A stretch of DNA of 64,000 nt from an uncultured Clostridia bacterium (GTDB taxonomy: Bacteria > Bacillota > Clostridia > UBA1381). The DNA lies in the NCBI GenBank assembly GCA_934454035.1, contig CAKSFY010000001.1, positions 62,001 through 126,000 on the forward strand. Reading direction: 5' to 3'. This document shows positions 11,023 to 19,242 of this stretch, in pieces. A program made the position numbers and the translations under genes. Each line of letters starts with the position of its first letter. The stretch's first letter is position 1. The notes under the pieces are model-generated. The model was not told where the DNA came from. It saw only the letters and a list, made by a program, of their open reading frames with translations, and did no database searches.

Positions 11023-11180
11023 GCATTACGGAAATACAAAGAATTACGGTGTCAGGGTATGATAATATGAAAGCAAATCCGTATTTGTGAGCGAAAATGT
11101 TTGCAGCAACATTATTTAAATCCCGGCATTTATGATTTTATTTCATCATTGAACAGACAAAAAAGGAGTTTCAACAGAAA

Positions 11181-11798
11181 ATGATATCAATTTATCTTCA
11201 GGGGCTGTCCCTGGGGCTTGCTTATGTGGCGCCAATCGGTATGCAAAACCTGTTTGTCATTAACAACGCAATGAATCGGAATTTGGGACGTACAATCGCA
11301 ACCGCTTTGATTGTTATCTTTTGGGATATTACTCTCGGGCTTGCCTGCTTCCTAGGTGCCGGTGCTCTGATGGAAGCATTGCCGTGGCTAAAAAAAATAA
11401 TTCTCGGAACAGGCGGACTGCTGGTTATTTACATAGGCGCCGAACTTGTCCGTTCTAAAACGGATTTAAACAGCGAAAAGGATACAAATCAACCGCTTTG
11501 GAAGATTGCGTGCACTGCTTTTATCGTGACATGGCTGAATCCCCAGGCGTTGATTGACGGAACATTGATGCTGGGTGCTTTCCGCGCTTCCTTACCGGCA
11601 GGCGGCAATCCGTATTTTATTACCGGTTTTGCTTCAGCCAGTCTCCTTTGGTTTAGCTGCCTGGCAATTGCAGTTCATATTCTCGGCTGCAAAATCAACA
11701 GTCTTGTCCTTACATGGCTGAATCGCATATGCGGCACTGTGATTATTCTCTACGGAATCAGGCTGCTATATAATTTAATACAAATGTTTTGGGTGTAA
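11181..11798 (+). CDS. LysE/ArgO-type amino-acid exporter
   Basis: 205 residues with about six membrane helices. The N-terminus LGLAYVAPIGMQNLFVINNA is the family signature (LGxxxxxxPG.QN-like) and the helix-breaking WLNPQALIDGTL segment in the middle is also typical of LysE and ArgO. Members export lysine, arginine or related amino acids. The PIGMQN and WLNP motifs are closer to LysE/ArgO than to RhtB. Start chosen at the ATG 14 nt after AAGGAG. It stands alone with a terminator behind. Substrate not determinable from sequence. Confidence 0.85.
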   Translation: MISIYLQGLSLGLAYVAPIGMQNLFVINNAMNRNLGRTIATALIVIFWDITLGLACFLGAGALMEALPWLKKIILGTGGLLVIYIGAELVRSKTDLNSEKDTNQPLWKIACTAFIVTWLNPQALIDGTLMLGAFRASLPAGGNPYFITGFASASLLWFSCLAIAVHILGCKINSLVLTWLNRICGTVIILYGIRLLYNLIQMFWV

Positions 11799-11818
11799 AT
11801 TACACCGTCTCTTTTCGG

Positions 11819-11856
11819 GGGAATGTAAAAAAATGCTGAACTTTTTTTACATTCCC
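11819..11856. terminator. Bidirectional terminator between converging genes
   Basis: A 15-bp perfect stem (GGGAATGTAAAAAAA pairing with TTTTTTTACATTCCC) with an 8-base loop, placed between the converging LysE-type and radical SAM genes. The A/T part of the stem supplies a U-run in either direction. Confidence 0.75.
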
Positions 11857-11863
11857 TTCGGTT

Positions 11864-12736
11864 TTATTCACCGTAAAACTCAGGTATAAAGCTTTCGCTT
11901 ACGGTTCCTCCCTCCTGAATGAATGCATTTTCAACGCCTATTTTCTCTGCATAACCGACAAGGCTTTCATAATATTCTTTCCCGATCTGTCTGTCAAGCT
12001 CCGGAAACTTTTTAACTTGCTTAAGCGGAGTATACTGATTCATTATACTAATCCATATTTTATTTCCGTAAGTATTATAAAGATAGTCAATAATCTTTTT
12101 CGAATCAAACAAAAGTCCCGGCAGCATAAGATGTCTTACAATAACTCCCTTTTGCATAATTCCGTCATTGTCAAACTGTGCCGGTCCGACTCTTTTCACC
12201 ATCTCCGCAATTGCAGCCTTGGCAGTTTCGCAATAATTCCGGGCAGAAGAATATTTTATCGCATATTTGTTATTGTAATACTTAAAATCCGGCAGATATA
12301 TATCCGCAAAATCTTCCGGAATCCCGGACATATCTTCATAACCGCCGCAATTGTACACAATCGGAATATTAAGCCCGTTTTTCTTTGCAATGCCGAGTGC
12401 CGCCGCAATTTGCGGAACAAAATGCGTCCCCGTGACAAGATTTATATTATGTGCTCCCTGTCCCTGCAAATCTATAAAAATATCCGCAAGCTCGTCCTCG
12501 GTCACATACTTCCCTTTTCGGCATGTGCTTATTTCATAGTTCTGACAGAAAACACATCTTAAATTGCACCCTGAAAAAAACACCGCTCCCGAACCGTTTT
12601 TACCGGAAATGCACGGCTCCTCCCAAAAATGCAGCGCGGCTCTTGCAATTTTTATTCTGTTGTCCATGCCGCAAAATCCGACCTCGCCTCGGCTGCGGTC
12701 AACACTGCATCGTCTCGGACATAGTGTGCATGGCAT
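11864..12736 (-). CDS. Radical SAM protein related to pyruvate formate-lyase activating enzyme
   Basis: 290 residues. The radical SAM cluster motif is Cys57-x3-Cys61-x2-Cys64 (GCNLRCVFCQN). It is preceded by a cysteine-rich N-terminus, CTLCPRRC plus Cys22, typical of the uncharacterised PflA-like group (COG1313 type) and probably binding a metal. Further radical SAM features include an LVTGTH segment and YNCGGYED. The ATG at 12736 has AAGGTGA 5 nt upstream. The partner or substrate is unknown: no glycyl-radical enzyme is encoded nearby, so calling it an activase for PFL would be over-reading. Confidence 0.8.
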   Translation of the reverse strand: MPCTLCPRRCSVDRSRGEVGFCGMDNRIKIARAALHFWEEPCISGKNGSGAVFFSGCNLRCVFCQNYEISTCRKGKYVTEDELADIFIDLQGQGAHNINLVTGTHFVPQIAAALGIAKKNGLNIPIVYNCGGYEDMSGIPEDFADIYLPDFKYYNNKYAIKYSSARNYCETAKAAIAEMVKRVGPAQFDNDGIMQKGVIVRHLMLPGLLFDSKKIIDYLYNTYGNKIWISIMNQYTPLKQVKKFPELDRQIGKEYYESLVGYAEKIGVENAFIQEGGTVSESFIPEFYGE

Positions 12737-12842
12737 GTTGAATCACCTTTTTTACATGAGTTTTCGTTCATTTTATCATACCGGTTTTGGTTTGTCAATA
12801 AGTACGGCGGTAAGAGAGTTAAAAGTTGGTTAAAATGTCATA

Positions 12843-12872
12843 TTGACAAACAGGTGCAGGATATGGTATAGT
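12843..12872 (+). promoter_or_regulatory. Promoter of the purine operon
   Basis: TTGACA (12843-12848), 18-nt spacer, TATAGT (12867-12872). It lies 165 bases upstream of purE and is followed by a leader with a small ORF and a terminator. Confidence 0.75.
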
Positions 12873-12903
12873 AAATATATAAACTGACATGGGAGGAAAT
12901 AAA

Positions 12904-12975
12904 ATGCTGATACATATACGTTTTTTTCTCGCAGTTTTTTTATCTTTCCAAAGGGGAAAGAATATTTTTGTATAG
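12904..12975 (+). CDS. Possible 23-residue leader peptide of the purine operon
   Basis: ATG with an excellent GGGAGG 7 nt upstream, 23 codons (begins MLIHIRFFLAVFLS), stop TAG at 12973. It starts about 25 nt after the expected transcription start and ends just before a rho-independent terminator. Its 3' half contains a hairpin (12943-12961). The ribosome-binding site is better than that of many real genes here, which argues that it is translated. A role in attenuation is inference. The hydrophobic, Phe-rich composition gives no hint of purine-related codons. Confidence 0.45.
   Translation: MLIHIRFFLAVFLSFQRGKNIFV
12943..12967 (+). promoter_or_regulatory. First hairpin in the purine leader
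   Basis: TCTTTCC (12943-12949) pairs with GGAAAGA (12955-12961) and is followed by ATATTTTTG. It lies inside the leader ORF, so a translating ribosome would melt it. It could be a weak first terminator or a pause site. Confidence 0.4.
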
Positions 12976-12984
12976 GTGTAAAAT

Positions 12985-13017
12985 AAAGAACAGAATTTTT
13001 CTGTTCTTTTTATTTTT
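12985..13017 (+). terminator. Terminator or attenuator upstream of purE
   Basis: AAAGAACAG (12985-12993) pairs with CTGTTCTTT (13001-13009) and is followed by TTATTTTT. It lies between the operon promoter and purE (ATG at 13037), so a transcript must read through it to reach the purine genes. That points to transcription attenuation. I see no purine aptamer core around it. Confidence 0.65.
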
Positions 13018-13036
13018 AAGAAAGGACTGATTCACT

Positions 13037-13534
13037 ATGCCAAGAGCGGCAATCGTCATGGGCAGCGACTCCGACTTTGAAAAACTCAAAGGCTGCATCG
13101 GAGTATTGAAAAAATTCAACATTGAAACCGAGGTAAGGGTCATTTCGGCACACAGAACTCCGTCGGAAGCGGAAAACTTTGCAAAAAATGCCGAGGAAAA
13201 CGGAATTGAAGTAATTATCGCAGCAGCAGGAAAAGCAGCACACTTAGGCGGAGTGCTGGCAGCATTTACAACGCTTCCGGTTATAGGTGTGCCTATTAAA
13301 TCATCTACAATGGACGGACTGGATTCTCTTCTTTCCATGGTTCAGATGCCGAAAGGCATACCTGTTGCAACGGTTGCCATTGACGGCGGCGACAATGCGG
13401 CAATACTTGCAGTACAGATGCTTTCATTAAAGTATGGCTATTTAAAGGACAAGCTTAAAGAATTTAAGTATCAAATGGCAGAAGAAGTAAAAGAAAAAGA
13501 CAGAAAAATGCAAAAAACGGTTGAAAGCTTATAG
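13037..13534 (+). CDS. purE: N5-carboxyaminoimidazole ribonucleotide mutase
   Basis: 165 residues, the length of bacterial PurE. It moves the carboxyl group of N5-CAIR to give CAIR in purine synthesis. Motifs: [10 protein letters not shown] near the N-terminus, the SAHRTP phosphate and catalytic loop, [12 protein letters not shown], and [24 protein letters not shown] and the MP-G-PVAT block match class I enzymes, which need PurK; purK is not in the window. It is the first gene of the operon, behind the leader and terminator, and purM follows after 11 nt. Confidence 0.95.
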   Translation: MPRAAIVMGSDSDFEKLKGCIGVLKKFNIETEVRVISAHRTPSEAENFAKNAEENGIEVIIAAAGKAAHLGGVLAAFTTLPVIGVPIKSSTMDGLDSLLSMVQMPKGIPVATVAIDGGDNAAILAVQMLSLKYGYLKDKLKEFKYQMAEEVKEKDRKMQKTVESL

Positions 13535-13545
13535 GAGGAGCAAAA

Positions 13546-14580
13546 ATGGCAGAAGCATATAAAAAAGCGGGAGTGGACGTAGAAGCCGGCTACGAATCCG
13601 TAAGACTCATAAAAAATGATGTTAAAAAGACTTTTATAGAAGGTGTTCTCGGCGGCATAGGCGGTTTCGGAGGACTTTTTGAAATTCCGAAAGGATATGA
13701 AAATCCCGTGCTTGTATCGGGCACGGACGGGGTCGGCACAAAGCTGAGAATCGCATTTTTGACCGACAAGCATGACACTATAGGTCAGGACTGCGTTGCC
13801 ATGTGTGTAAACGACGTTGCCTGTTCGGGCGCAAAGCCGCTGTTCTTTTTAGACTACCTTGCAGTCGGCAAAAATTATCCCGAAAAGGTCAGCCAAATAG
13901 TAAAAGGCGTTGCGGACGGCTGTATAAAGGCAGGCTGCGCATTAGTCGGCGGCGAAACCGCCGAAATGCCCGGATTTTATCCTGTTGACGAATATGACCT
14001 CGCCGGTTTTTCTGTCGGTATAGTGGAAAAATCCAAAATAACCGATGGAAAAAATGCCAAAAGCGGTGACGCACTTATCGGAATAGCGTCCTCCGGTATA
14101 CACTCAAACGGATACTCACTTGTAAGGAAAATATTTGACTTAAATTCCGATGCTGCGGCAGAAAATCTTGCGGTTTACTCAAACGAGCTCGGAAAAACAA
14201 TTGGCGAAGAACTCTTAACACCGACAAAAATCTATGTAAAACCTCTTCTCAAGCTGATTGACGAAATAGGAATACATACAGTTTCGCATATAACCGGCGG
14301 CGGATTTATCGAAAATGTGCCGAGAATGCTTCCCGAATCGCTCAACGCAGTAATAAGAAAGGGCAGCTGGGACATTCTGCCGATATTTGATATGATGCAA
14401 AAAAAGGCAGAGCTTTCAGAAAAAGATATGTACAATACATTTAATATGGGTATAGGAATGATTGCCGCAGTTGACGCATGCCATGCAGAACAGGCAGTAA
14501 AATGTCTTGAGGCAGCAGGCGAAAAAGCCTACATAATCGGCGAACTGACAGACGGCAGCGGCAGCATTGACATAGTCTGA
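13546..14580 (+). CDS. purM: Phosphoribosylformylglycinamidine cyclo-ligase (AIR synthetase)
   Basis: 344 residues, normal for PurM, which closes the imidazole ring with ATP to make AIR. It shows the family blocks [13 protein letters not shown], the [20 protein letters not shown] segment, [28 protein letters not shown] and [13 protein letters not shown]. The start has an AGGAGG-type site right after purE. Gap to purN is 14 nt with a GGAG site. Its product is the substrate used upstream of PurE. Confidence 0.96.
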   Translation: MAEAYKKAGVDVEAGYESVRLIKNDVKKTFIEGVLGGIGGFGGLFEIPKGYENPVLVSGTDGVGTKLRIAFLTDKHDTIGQDCVAMCVNDVACSGAKPLFFLDYLAVGKNYPEKVSQIVKGVADGCIKAGCALVGGETAEMPGFYPVDEYDLAGFSVGIVEKSKITDGKNAKSGDALIGIASSGIHSNGYSLVRKIFDLNSDAAAENLAVYSNELGKTIGEELLTPTKIYVKPLLKLIDEIGIHTVSHITGGGFIENVPRMLPESLNAVIRKGSWDILPIFDMMQKKAELSEKDMYNTFNMGIGMIAAVDACHAEQAVKCLEAAGEKAYIIGELTDGSGSIDIV

Positions 14581-14594
14581 AAAGGAGTACGCAA

Positions 14595-15191
14595 ATGAAA
14601 AGAATAGCTGTTTTGGTCTCGGGCGGCGGAACAAATCTGCAGGCGCTTATAGATGCCGAGAAAAGAGGAATCATAAAAAGCGGCAAAATTGTTTCCGTAG
14701 TATCGGATAAAGCCGATGCATACGCTCTTAAGCGTGCCGAAATTAACGGTATTGAAACAAAAGTGATTTTAAAAAAGGACTATTCCGGCAGAGAGGCATT
14801 TTCAAAGGCATTGTCGGACTATATGACCGAAAAAAAAATCGATTTGGTAATCCTTGCAGGATTTTTATCCATTCTGTCCGGCGAATTTTTATCGGTTTTT
14901 AAAGACAGAATAATAAATGTCCACCCCTCGCTGATTCCCTCCTTTTGCGGAGACGGATTTTACGGACTTAAGGTTCACCGCGCAGCACTTGACTACGGTG
15001 TAAAGGTTACGGGCGCAACGGTACATTTTGTGAACGAGATCACCGACGGGGGCAAAATAATTCTGCAAAAAGCCGTCTGTGTAAAAGACGGAGACACACC
15101 CCAAATACTTCAAAAAAGAGTCATGGAAGAGGCTGAATGGAAAATACTTCCCGAAGCGGCAGAGTTATTCTGCGCAGGAAAGCTGAAATAA
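14595..15191 (+). CDS. purN: Phosphoribosylglycinamide formyltransferase
   Basis: 198 residues, the usual length of the folate-dependent GAR transformylase. Substrate loop VLVSGGGTNLQALID at residues 7-20, catalytic Asn108 and His110 in INVHPSLIPSF, and catalytic Asp151 in TDGGKI. It formylates GAR with 10-formyl-tetrahydrofolate. It lies 14 nt after purM, and the next gene starts 17 nt after its stop, so all are one transcript. Confidence 0.95.
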   Translation: MKRIAVLVSGGGTNLQALIDAEKRGIIKSGKIVSVVSDKADAYALKRAEINGIETKVILKKDYSGREAFSKALSDYMTEKKIDLVILAGFLSILSGEFLSVFKDRIINVHPSLIPSFCGDGFYGLKVHRAALDYGVKVTGATVHFVNEITDGGKIILQKAVCVKDGDTPQILQKRVMEEAEWKILPEAAELFCAGKLK

Positions 15192-15208
15192 GAAAGGACG
15201 TTCAGATT

Positions 15209-15922
15209 ATGGAAAAGCTTTGTATAAAAAAAGAATTGTCGGAAAATTCATATCCCGGCAGAGGAATAATAATAGGCAAGTCTGAGGACGGAAAAAATGC
15301 GGCAATAGCATATTTTATAATGGGCAGAAGCTCAAACAGCCGCAACCGCATATTTGTTTCCGACGGAGACGGCATAAAAACACAGGCATTTGATGAGTCA
15401 AAACTTGAAGACCCGTCACTTATTATATATTCACCGGTAAGAGTTTTGGGCAACAAAACAATTGTCACAAACGGTGACCAGACCGACACAATCTATGAGC
15501 TTATGAATCAGCAGCTGACATTTGAGCAGGCACTGCGCACAAGAGAATTTGAACCGGACGCACCCAATTATACACCTAGAATTTCGGGAATTGTAAAGAC
15601 AGGCAAAAACGATTTTAATTACGCATTGTCTATTTTAAAAAGCGCTGACGGCAATCCCGAAAGCTGCCTGCGGTTTACATTCTCGTACAAATCACCGGTT
15701 AAGGGAGAGGGACATTTCATTCACACATATATGAATGACGGAAATCCGCTCCCGAGTTTTGAGGGTGAACCGAAGCGTGTCGGAATAAAGGGCAATATAG
15801 ATGAATTTACAAATAATATCTGGACTTCACTAAACGAAGAAAATAAGGTATCGCTGTTTGTAAGATTTATTAATCTTGAAACAGGTGAAACCGAAACCAG
15901 AATAGTGAACAAAAACAAATAG
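15209..15922 (+). CDS. Stand-alone IMP cyclohydrolase (PurO-like family)
   Basis: 237 residues from an ATG with AAAGGA 11 nt upstream. The N-terminus (SENSYPGRGIIIGKSED, AYFIMGRSSNSRNRIF) and the later NGDQTDTIYE segment match the IMP cyclohydrolase family first known as archaeal PurO (IMP_cyclohyd fold), not the cyclohydrolase half of PurH. It would close FAICAR to IMP. Placement directly before a transformylase-only PurH piece supports this. The family call rests on recognition of the sequence; a profile search would settle it. Confidence 0.82.
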   Translation: MEKLCIKKELSENSYPGRGIIIGKSEDGKNAAIAYFIMGRSSNSRNRIFVSDGDGIKTQAFDESKLEDPSLIIYSPVRVLGNKTIVTNGDQTDTIYELMNQQLTFEQALRTREFEPDAPNYTPRISGIVKTGKNDFNYALSILKSADGNPESCLRFTFSYKSPVKGEGHFIHTYMNDGNPLPSFEGEPKRVGIKGNIDEFTNNIWTSLNEENKVSLFVRFINLETGETETRIVNKNK

Positions 15923-15937
15923 AAAGGGCTGATAAAA

Positions 15938-17113
15938 ATGCAGGAAATGCAATTAAAATACGGCTGTAACCCGAATCAAAAACCGTCAAGAATATTTATG
16001 AAATCAGGGGAACTGCCCATAGAAGTGCTGAACGGAAAACCCGGATATATTAATCTGCTTGACGCCTTTAACGGCTGGCAGCTTGTTAAGGAATTAAAAA
16101 AGGCAACCGGTTTGCCGGCTGCAACCTCATTTAAACATGTTTCCCCGGCAGGCGCTGCCGTCGGAGTTCCTATGTCGGATACTCTTAAGAAAATATATTT
16201 TGTTGATGACCTTGGCGAGCTTTCGCCGCTTGCCTGTGCATATGCACGCGCAAGAGGGGCGGACAGAATGTCGTCATACGGAGATTTTATTGCCCTTTCC
16301 GACTGCTGCGATGTACCGACCGCAAAAATGATTCAGCGAGAGGTGTCGGACGGAATTATTGCACCGGATTACACACCCGAAGCTCTGGAGATTTTAAAAT
16401 CCAAGAGAAAAGGTACTTACAATATAATCAAAATTGACGAAAACTACACTCCCGCTCCCACGGAAACCAAGGATGTATTCGGCATTACCTTTGAACAGGG
16501 CAGAAACGAGCTTAACATAAATGAAGAATTACTTGAAAATGTTGTCACAAAAAACAAGGATCTGACCGCAGAGGAAAAAAGAAATCTGATAATTTCACTC
16601 ATTACTCTTAAATATACCCAGTCCAACAGTGTTTGCTATGTTAAAGACGGACAGGCAATCGGTATAGGTGCCGGTCAGCAGTCGAGAATCCACTGTACCC
16701 GTCTTGCCGGCAACAAAGCCGACATTTGGTGGCTGAGACAGTCTCCGAAAGTTTTGGGGCTTGAGTTTGTTGACAATATCCGCAGAGCAGACCGTGATAA
16801 TGCAATCGATGTCTACATATCGGATGAATATATGGATGTACTTGCCGACGGAGCATGGCAGAAAATATTTAAAGTCAAACCGGAACCGTTCACAAAAGAG
16901 GAACAAAAAGCATGGCTTTTGAAAAATACAGATGTTGCGCTCGGATCGGACGCATTTTTCCCGTTCGGTGACAATGTGGAAAGAGCAAAGAAAAGCGGTG
17001 TTTCCTGCATTGCGCAGCCGGGCGGCTCGATAAGGGACGACAACGTAATAGATACATGCGACAAGTACGGTATCAAGATGGCATTTACCGGAATAAGATT
17101 ATTCCATCATTAA
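15938..17113 (+). CDS. purH: AICAR transformylase (formyltransferase-only PurH)
   Basis: 391 residues, corresponding only to the C-terminal AICAR formyltransferase part of bifunctional PurH (about 510-530 residues). Seen: LKYGCNPNQKPSRI at the N-terminus, TSFKHVSPAGAAVG carrying the catalytic Lys-His pair, AYARARGADRMSSYGDF, IGIGAGQQSRIHC, and GSDAFFPFGDNVERAKKSG. The N-terminal cyclohydrolase domain is absent and its activity is supplied by the preceding PurO-like gene. Spacing of 15 nt shows cotranscription. Confidence 0.92.
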   Translation: MQEMQLKYGCNPNQKPSRIFMKSGELPIEVLNGKPGYINLLDAFNGWQLVKELKKATGLPAATSFKHVSPAGAAVGVPMSDTLKKIYFVDDLGELSPLACAYARARGADRMSSYGDFIALSDCCDVPTAKMIQREVSDGIIAPDYTPEALEILKSKRKGTYNIIKIDENYTPAPTETKDVFGITFEQGRNELNINEELLENVVTKNKDLTAEEKRNLIISLITLKYTQSNSVCYVKDGQAIGIGAGQQSRIHCTRLAGNKADIWWLRQSPKVLGLEFVDNIRRADRDNAIDVYISDEYMDVLADGAWQKIFKVKPEPFTKEEQKAWLLKNTDVALGSDAFFPFGDNVERAKKSGVSCIAQPGGSIRDDNVIDTCDKYGIKMAFTGIRLFHH

Positions 17114-17133
17114 TGATTCGGAGGAATACAGCT

Positions 17134-18390
17134 ATGAAAATATTGGTAGTTGGCGGCGGCGGCAGAGAGCATACAATCGTATGGAAAATCGCACAATCGC
17201 CCAAAGTTGATAAAATATACTGTGCACCCGGCAACGGAGGTATTTCCGAGCTTGCCGAGTGCGTTGATATAAACGCTTGCGACATAGACAAAATGGTTGA
17301 ATTTGCAAAAGAAAAAAATATTGATTTGGTAATGGTTGCGCCCGATGACCCCCTTGTACTGGGAATGGTTGACGCAATGGAAAATGCCGGAATCCGTGCT
17401 TTCGGTCCCAAAAAAAATGCCGCAATTATTGAGGGCAGTAAAGTTTTTTCAAAAAATCTTATGAAAAAATACAACATTCCCACCGCGTCATATGAGGTCT
17501 TTGACAATAGCCGTGACGCTTTGGAATACTTGAAAAAGGGCAGTTTTCCGACCGTTATCAAGGCAGAAGGACTTGCACTCGGCAAAGGCGTTATAATCGC
17601 AAAAAACATGGATGAAGCTACAGATGCCGTTGTTGAAATTATGGAAAACAAAAAATTCGGAGAAAGCGGCAGCAGAATAGTAATTGAAGAATTTCTGACC
17701 GGTCCCGAGGTTTCTGTCCTTGCCTTTACCGACGGAAAGACGGTAGTTCCGATGGTTTCGGCTCAGGACCATAAACGGGCATATGACAACGATGAAGGTC
17801 CGAACACCGGCGGCATGGGGACTTTTTCTCCGAGCAGGCTTTATACAAAAGCTATGGAGGAAGAATGTATGAATAACATTTTTCTGCCGACAATAAAAGC
17901 AATGACCGCCGAGGGCCGCACATTTAAAGGAGTTTTGTATTTTGGTCTTATGATGACCGAAAACGGAGTAAAGGTTATAGAATACAACGCCCGTTTCGGC
18001 GACCCGGAAACACAGGTTGTTCTGCCGAGACTGAAAACCGATTTGGTTGATATTATGGAAGCGGTAATCGATGAAAAGCTGTCGGACATAAATATTGAAT
18101 GGGCAGACAATGCAGCCGTATGCGTGGTTCTTGCCTCGGGAGGCTATCCTGTCAAATACAAATCGGGGTATGAAATCTCAGGACTTGACCAAATTAAGGA
18201 TGCATATGTTTTCTCAGCCGGAACAAAGGCTGACGGCGGCAAATTATATACTGCCGGCGGCAGGGTTTTGGGTGTGACCGCAGTTGCGGGCAATTTGGAT
18301 GCAGCGATTGAAAAAGCGTATGAAAATGTCGGAAAAATATCCTTTACCGATATGCACTACCGCAAGGATATAGGTATCAAGAAATATTAG
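17134..18390 (+). CDS. purD: Phosphoribosylamine-glycine ligase
   Basis: 418 residues from the ATG at 17134, which has GGAGG 8 nt upstream. An in-frame extension upstream overlaps the preceding gene and is not used. ATP-grasp enzyme joining phosphoribosylamine and glycine. N-terminal LVVGGGGREHTIVWKIAQS, ATP-binding FPTVIKAEGLALGKGV, GPNTGGMGTFSPS and EYNARFGDPETQ are all typical. It acts before PurN in the pathway. It is the sixth gene of the operon. Confidence 0.95.
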   Translation: MKILVVGGGGREHTIVWKIAQSPKVDKIYCAPGNGGISELAECVDINACDIDKMVEFAKEKNIDLVMVAPDDPLVLGMVDAMENAGIRAFGPKKNAAIIEGSKVFSKNLMKKYNIPTASYEVFDNSRDALEYLKKGSFPTVIKAEGLALGKGVIIAKNMDEATDAVVEIMENKKFGESGSRIVIEEFLTGPEVSVLAFTDGKTVVPMVSAQDHKRAYDNDEGPNTGGMGTFSPSRLYTKAMEEECMNNIFLPTIKAMTAEGRTFKGVLYFGLMMTENGVKVIEYNARFGDPETQVVLPRLKTDLVDIMEAVIDEKLSDINIEWADNAAVCVVLASGGYPVKYKSGYEISGLDQIKDAYVFSAGTKADGGKLYTAGGRVLGVTAVAGNLDAAIEKAYENVGKISFTDMHYRKDIGIKKY

Positions 18391-18405
18391 AAAGAAGCGA
18401 TTTTG

Positions 18406-18945
18406 ATGGATTTTACCGAAAAGACAATTTCCTCCAAAGAAATATTTGACGGAAAAATTGTAAAGCTGAAGGTCGATACCGTAACGCTCCCGAACGGAAA
18501 AACAGCCACACGAGAGCTTATCGACCATCCGGGCGGCGTAGGAATAGTCGCTGTTGATGAAAACAACAGAGTTTATGTTGTTAAGCAATACAGAAAACCG
18601 TTTGACAAAGTCATAACCGAAATCCCGGCAGGAAAACTTGAATACGGCGAAGAGCCGCTTCCTGCGGCAATAAGAGAGCTTGAAGAGGAAACCGGCTGCA
18701 GGGCCGAAAAAATAATTCCGATGGGAAGCTTTTATTCCTCCCCCGGATTTTGTAATGAAAAAATTTATCTATATCTTGCAACCGGACTTACAAATGTCGG
18801 GCAGCATCTTGACGAAGATGAATTTTTAAATGCCGAAAAGCGTGATTTGGACGAGCTTATCGCTGAGCTTTCAGAAAATAAAGATGCTGACGGCAAGACC
18901 GCAATAGCGCTTCTTTTGGCAAAGCAATACCTGTCCCGAGCATAG
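18406..18945 (+). CDS. NUDIX hydrolase, ADP-ribose pyrophosphatase type
   Basis: 179 residues. The NUDIX box is complete: GKLEYGE, seven residues, then RELEEETGC. The surrounding VYVVKQYRKPFDKVITEIPAG and the SPGFCNEKIYLYLA segment after the box are typical of ADP-ribose pyrophosphatases of the NudF group, which split ADP-ribose to AMP and ribose-5-phosphate. It follows purD by 15 nt and is the last gene before the operon terminator; ribose-5-phosphate recycling would suit a purine operon. The exact substrate is inferred. Confidence 0.87.
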   Translation: MDFTEKTISSKEIFDGKIVKLKVDTVTLPNGKTATRELIDHPGGVGIVAVDENNRVYVVKQYRKPFDKVITEIPAGKLEYGEEPLPAAIRELEEETGCRAEKIIPMGSFYSSPGFCNEKIYLYLATGLTNVGQHLDEDEFLNAEKRDLDELIAELSENKDADGKTAIALLLAKQYLSRA

Positions 18946-18996
18946 CCGGCTGGAATTATTTTGTTTTTTCCTTCTTGGCATTTAACAAAAATTATG

Positions 18997-19034
18997 ATAT
19001 GCATTCCCGTTTTTTTGCGGAGTGCATATTTTTT
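18997..19034 (+). terminator. Terminator of the purine operon
   Basis: ATATGCATTCC (18997-19007) pairs with GGAGTGCATAT (19019-19029, one G-T pair) and runs into a T-tract. It sits 52 bases after the NUDIX stop. The rest of the 297-base gap to gpr holds a sporulation promoter and nothing else I can support. Confidence 0.8.
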
Positions 19035-19181
19035 GTTCCGGCAATTATATAACTTCAAACTGCGTCCATTTTTGTGACCCGTATCTCCAAATAACAATTG
19101 CACCGCGGAACATTCCGACTGCATTCAGCCACATTCAGCCGTTATCTGCAGTCTTGCGCATATTCTCTGTTTTATTTTTTT

Positions 19182-19211
19182 GTATATTCAAATCGTCTGC
19201 GATAGATACTA
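19182..19211 (+). promoter_or_regulatory. Sigma-G (or sigma-F) type promoter of gpr
   Basis: GTATA (19182-19186), 18-nt spacer, GATACTA (19205-19211). This fits the forespore consensus GHATR-N18-CATWHTA with one mismatch (G for the first C). It lies 32 bases before the ATG of gpr, a gene known to be forespore-specific in Bacillus and Clostridium. Confidence 0.65.
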
Positions 19212-19242
19212 AGAAAAAAATGTATCAAAAGGAGCAGACAAT

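Noticed and set aside
12256..12562. ORFs on both strands within the radical SAM gene
   Set aside because: Out-of-frame shadows without SD sites or recognisable domains.
12873..13036. Purine riboswitch in the purE leader
   Set aside because: An ATATGG-like string occurs, but it is part of the promoter region; the paired loops and the other conserved core bases are missing.
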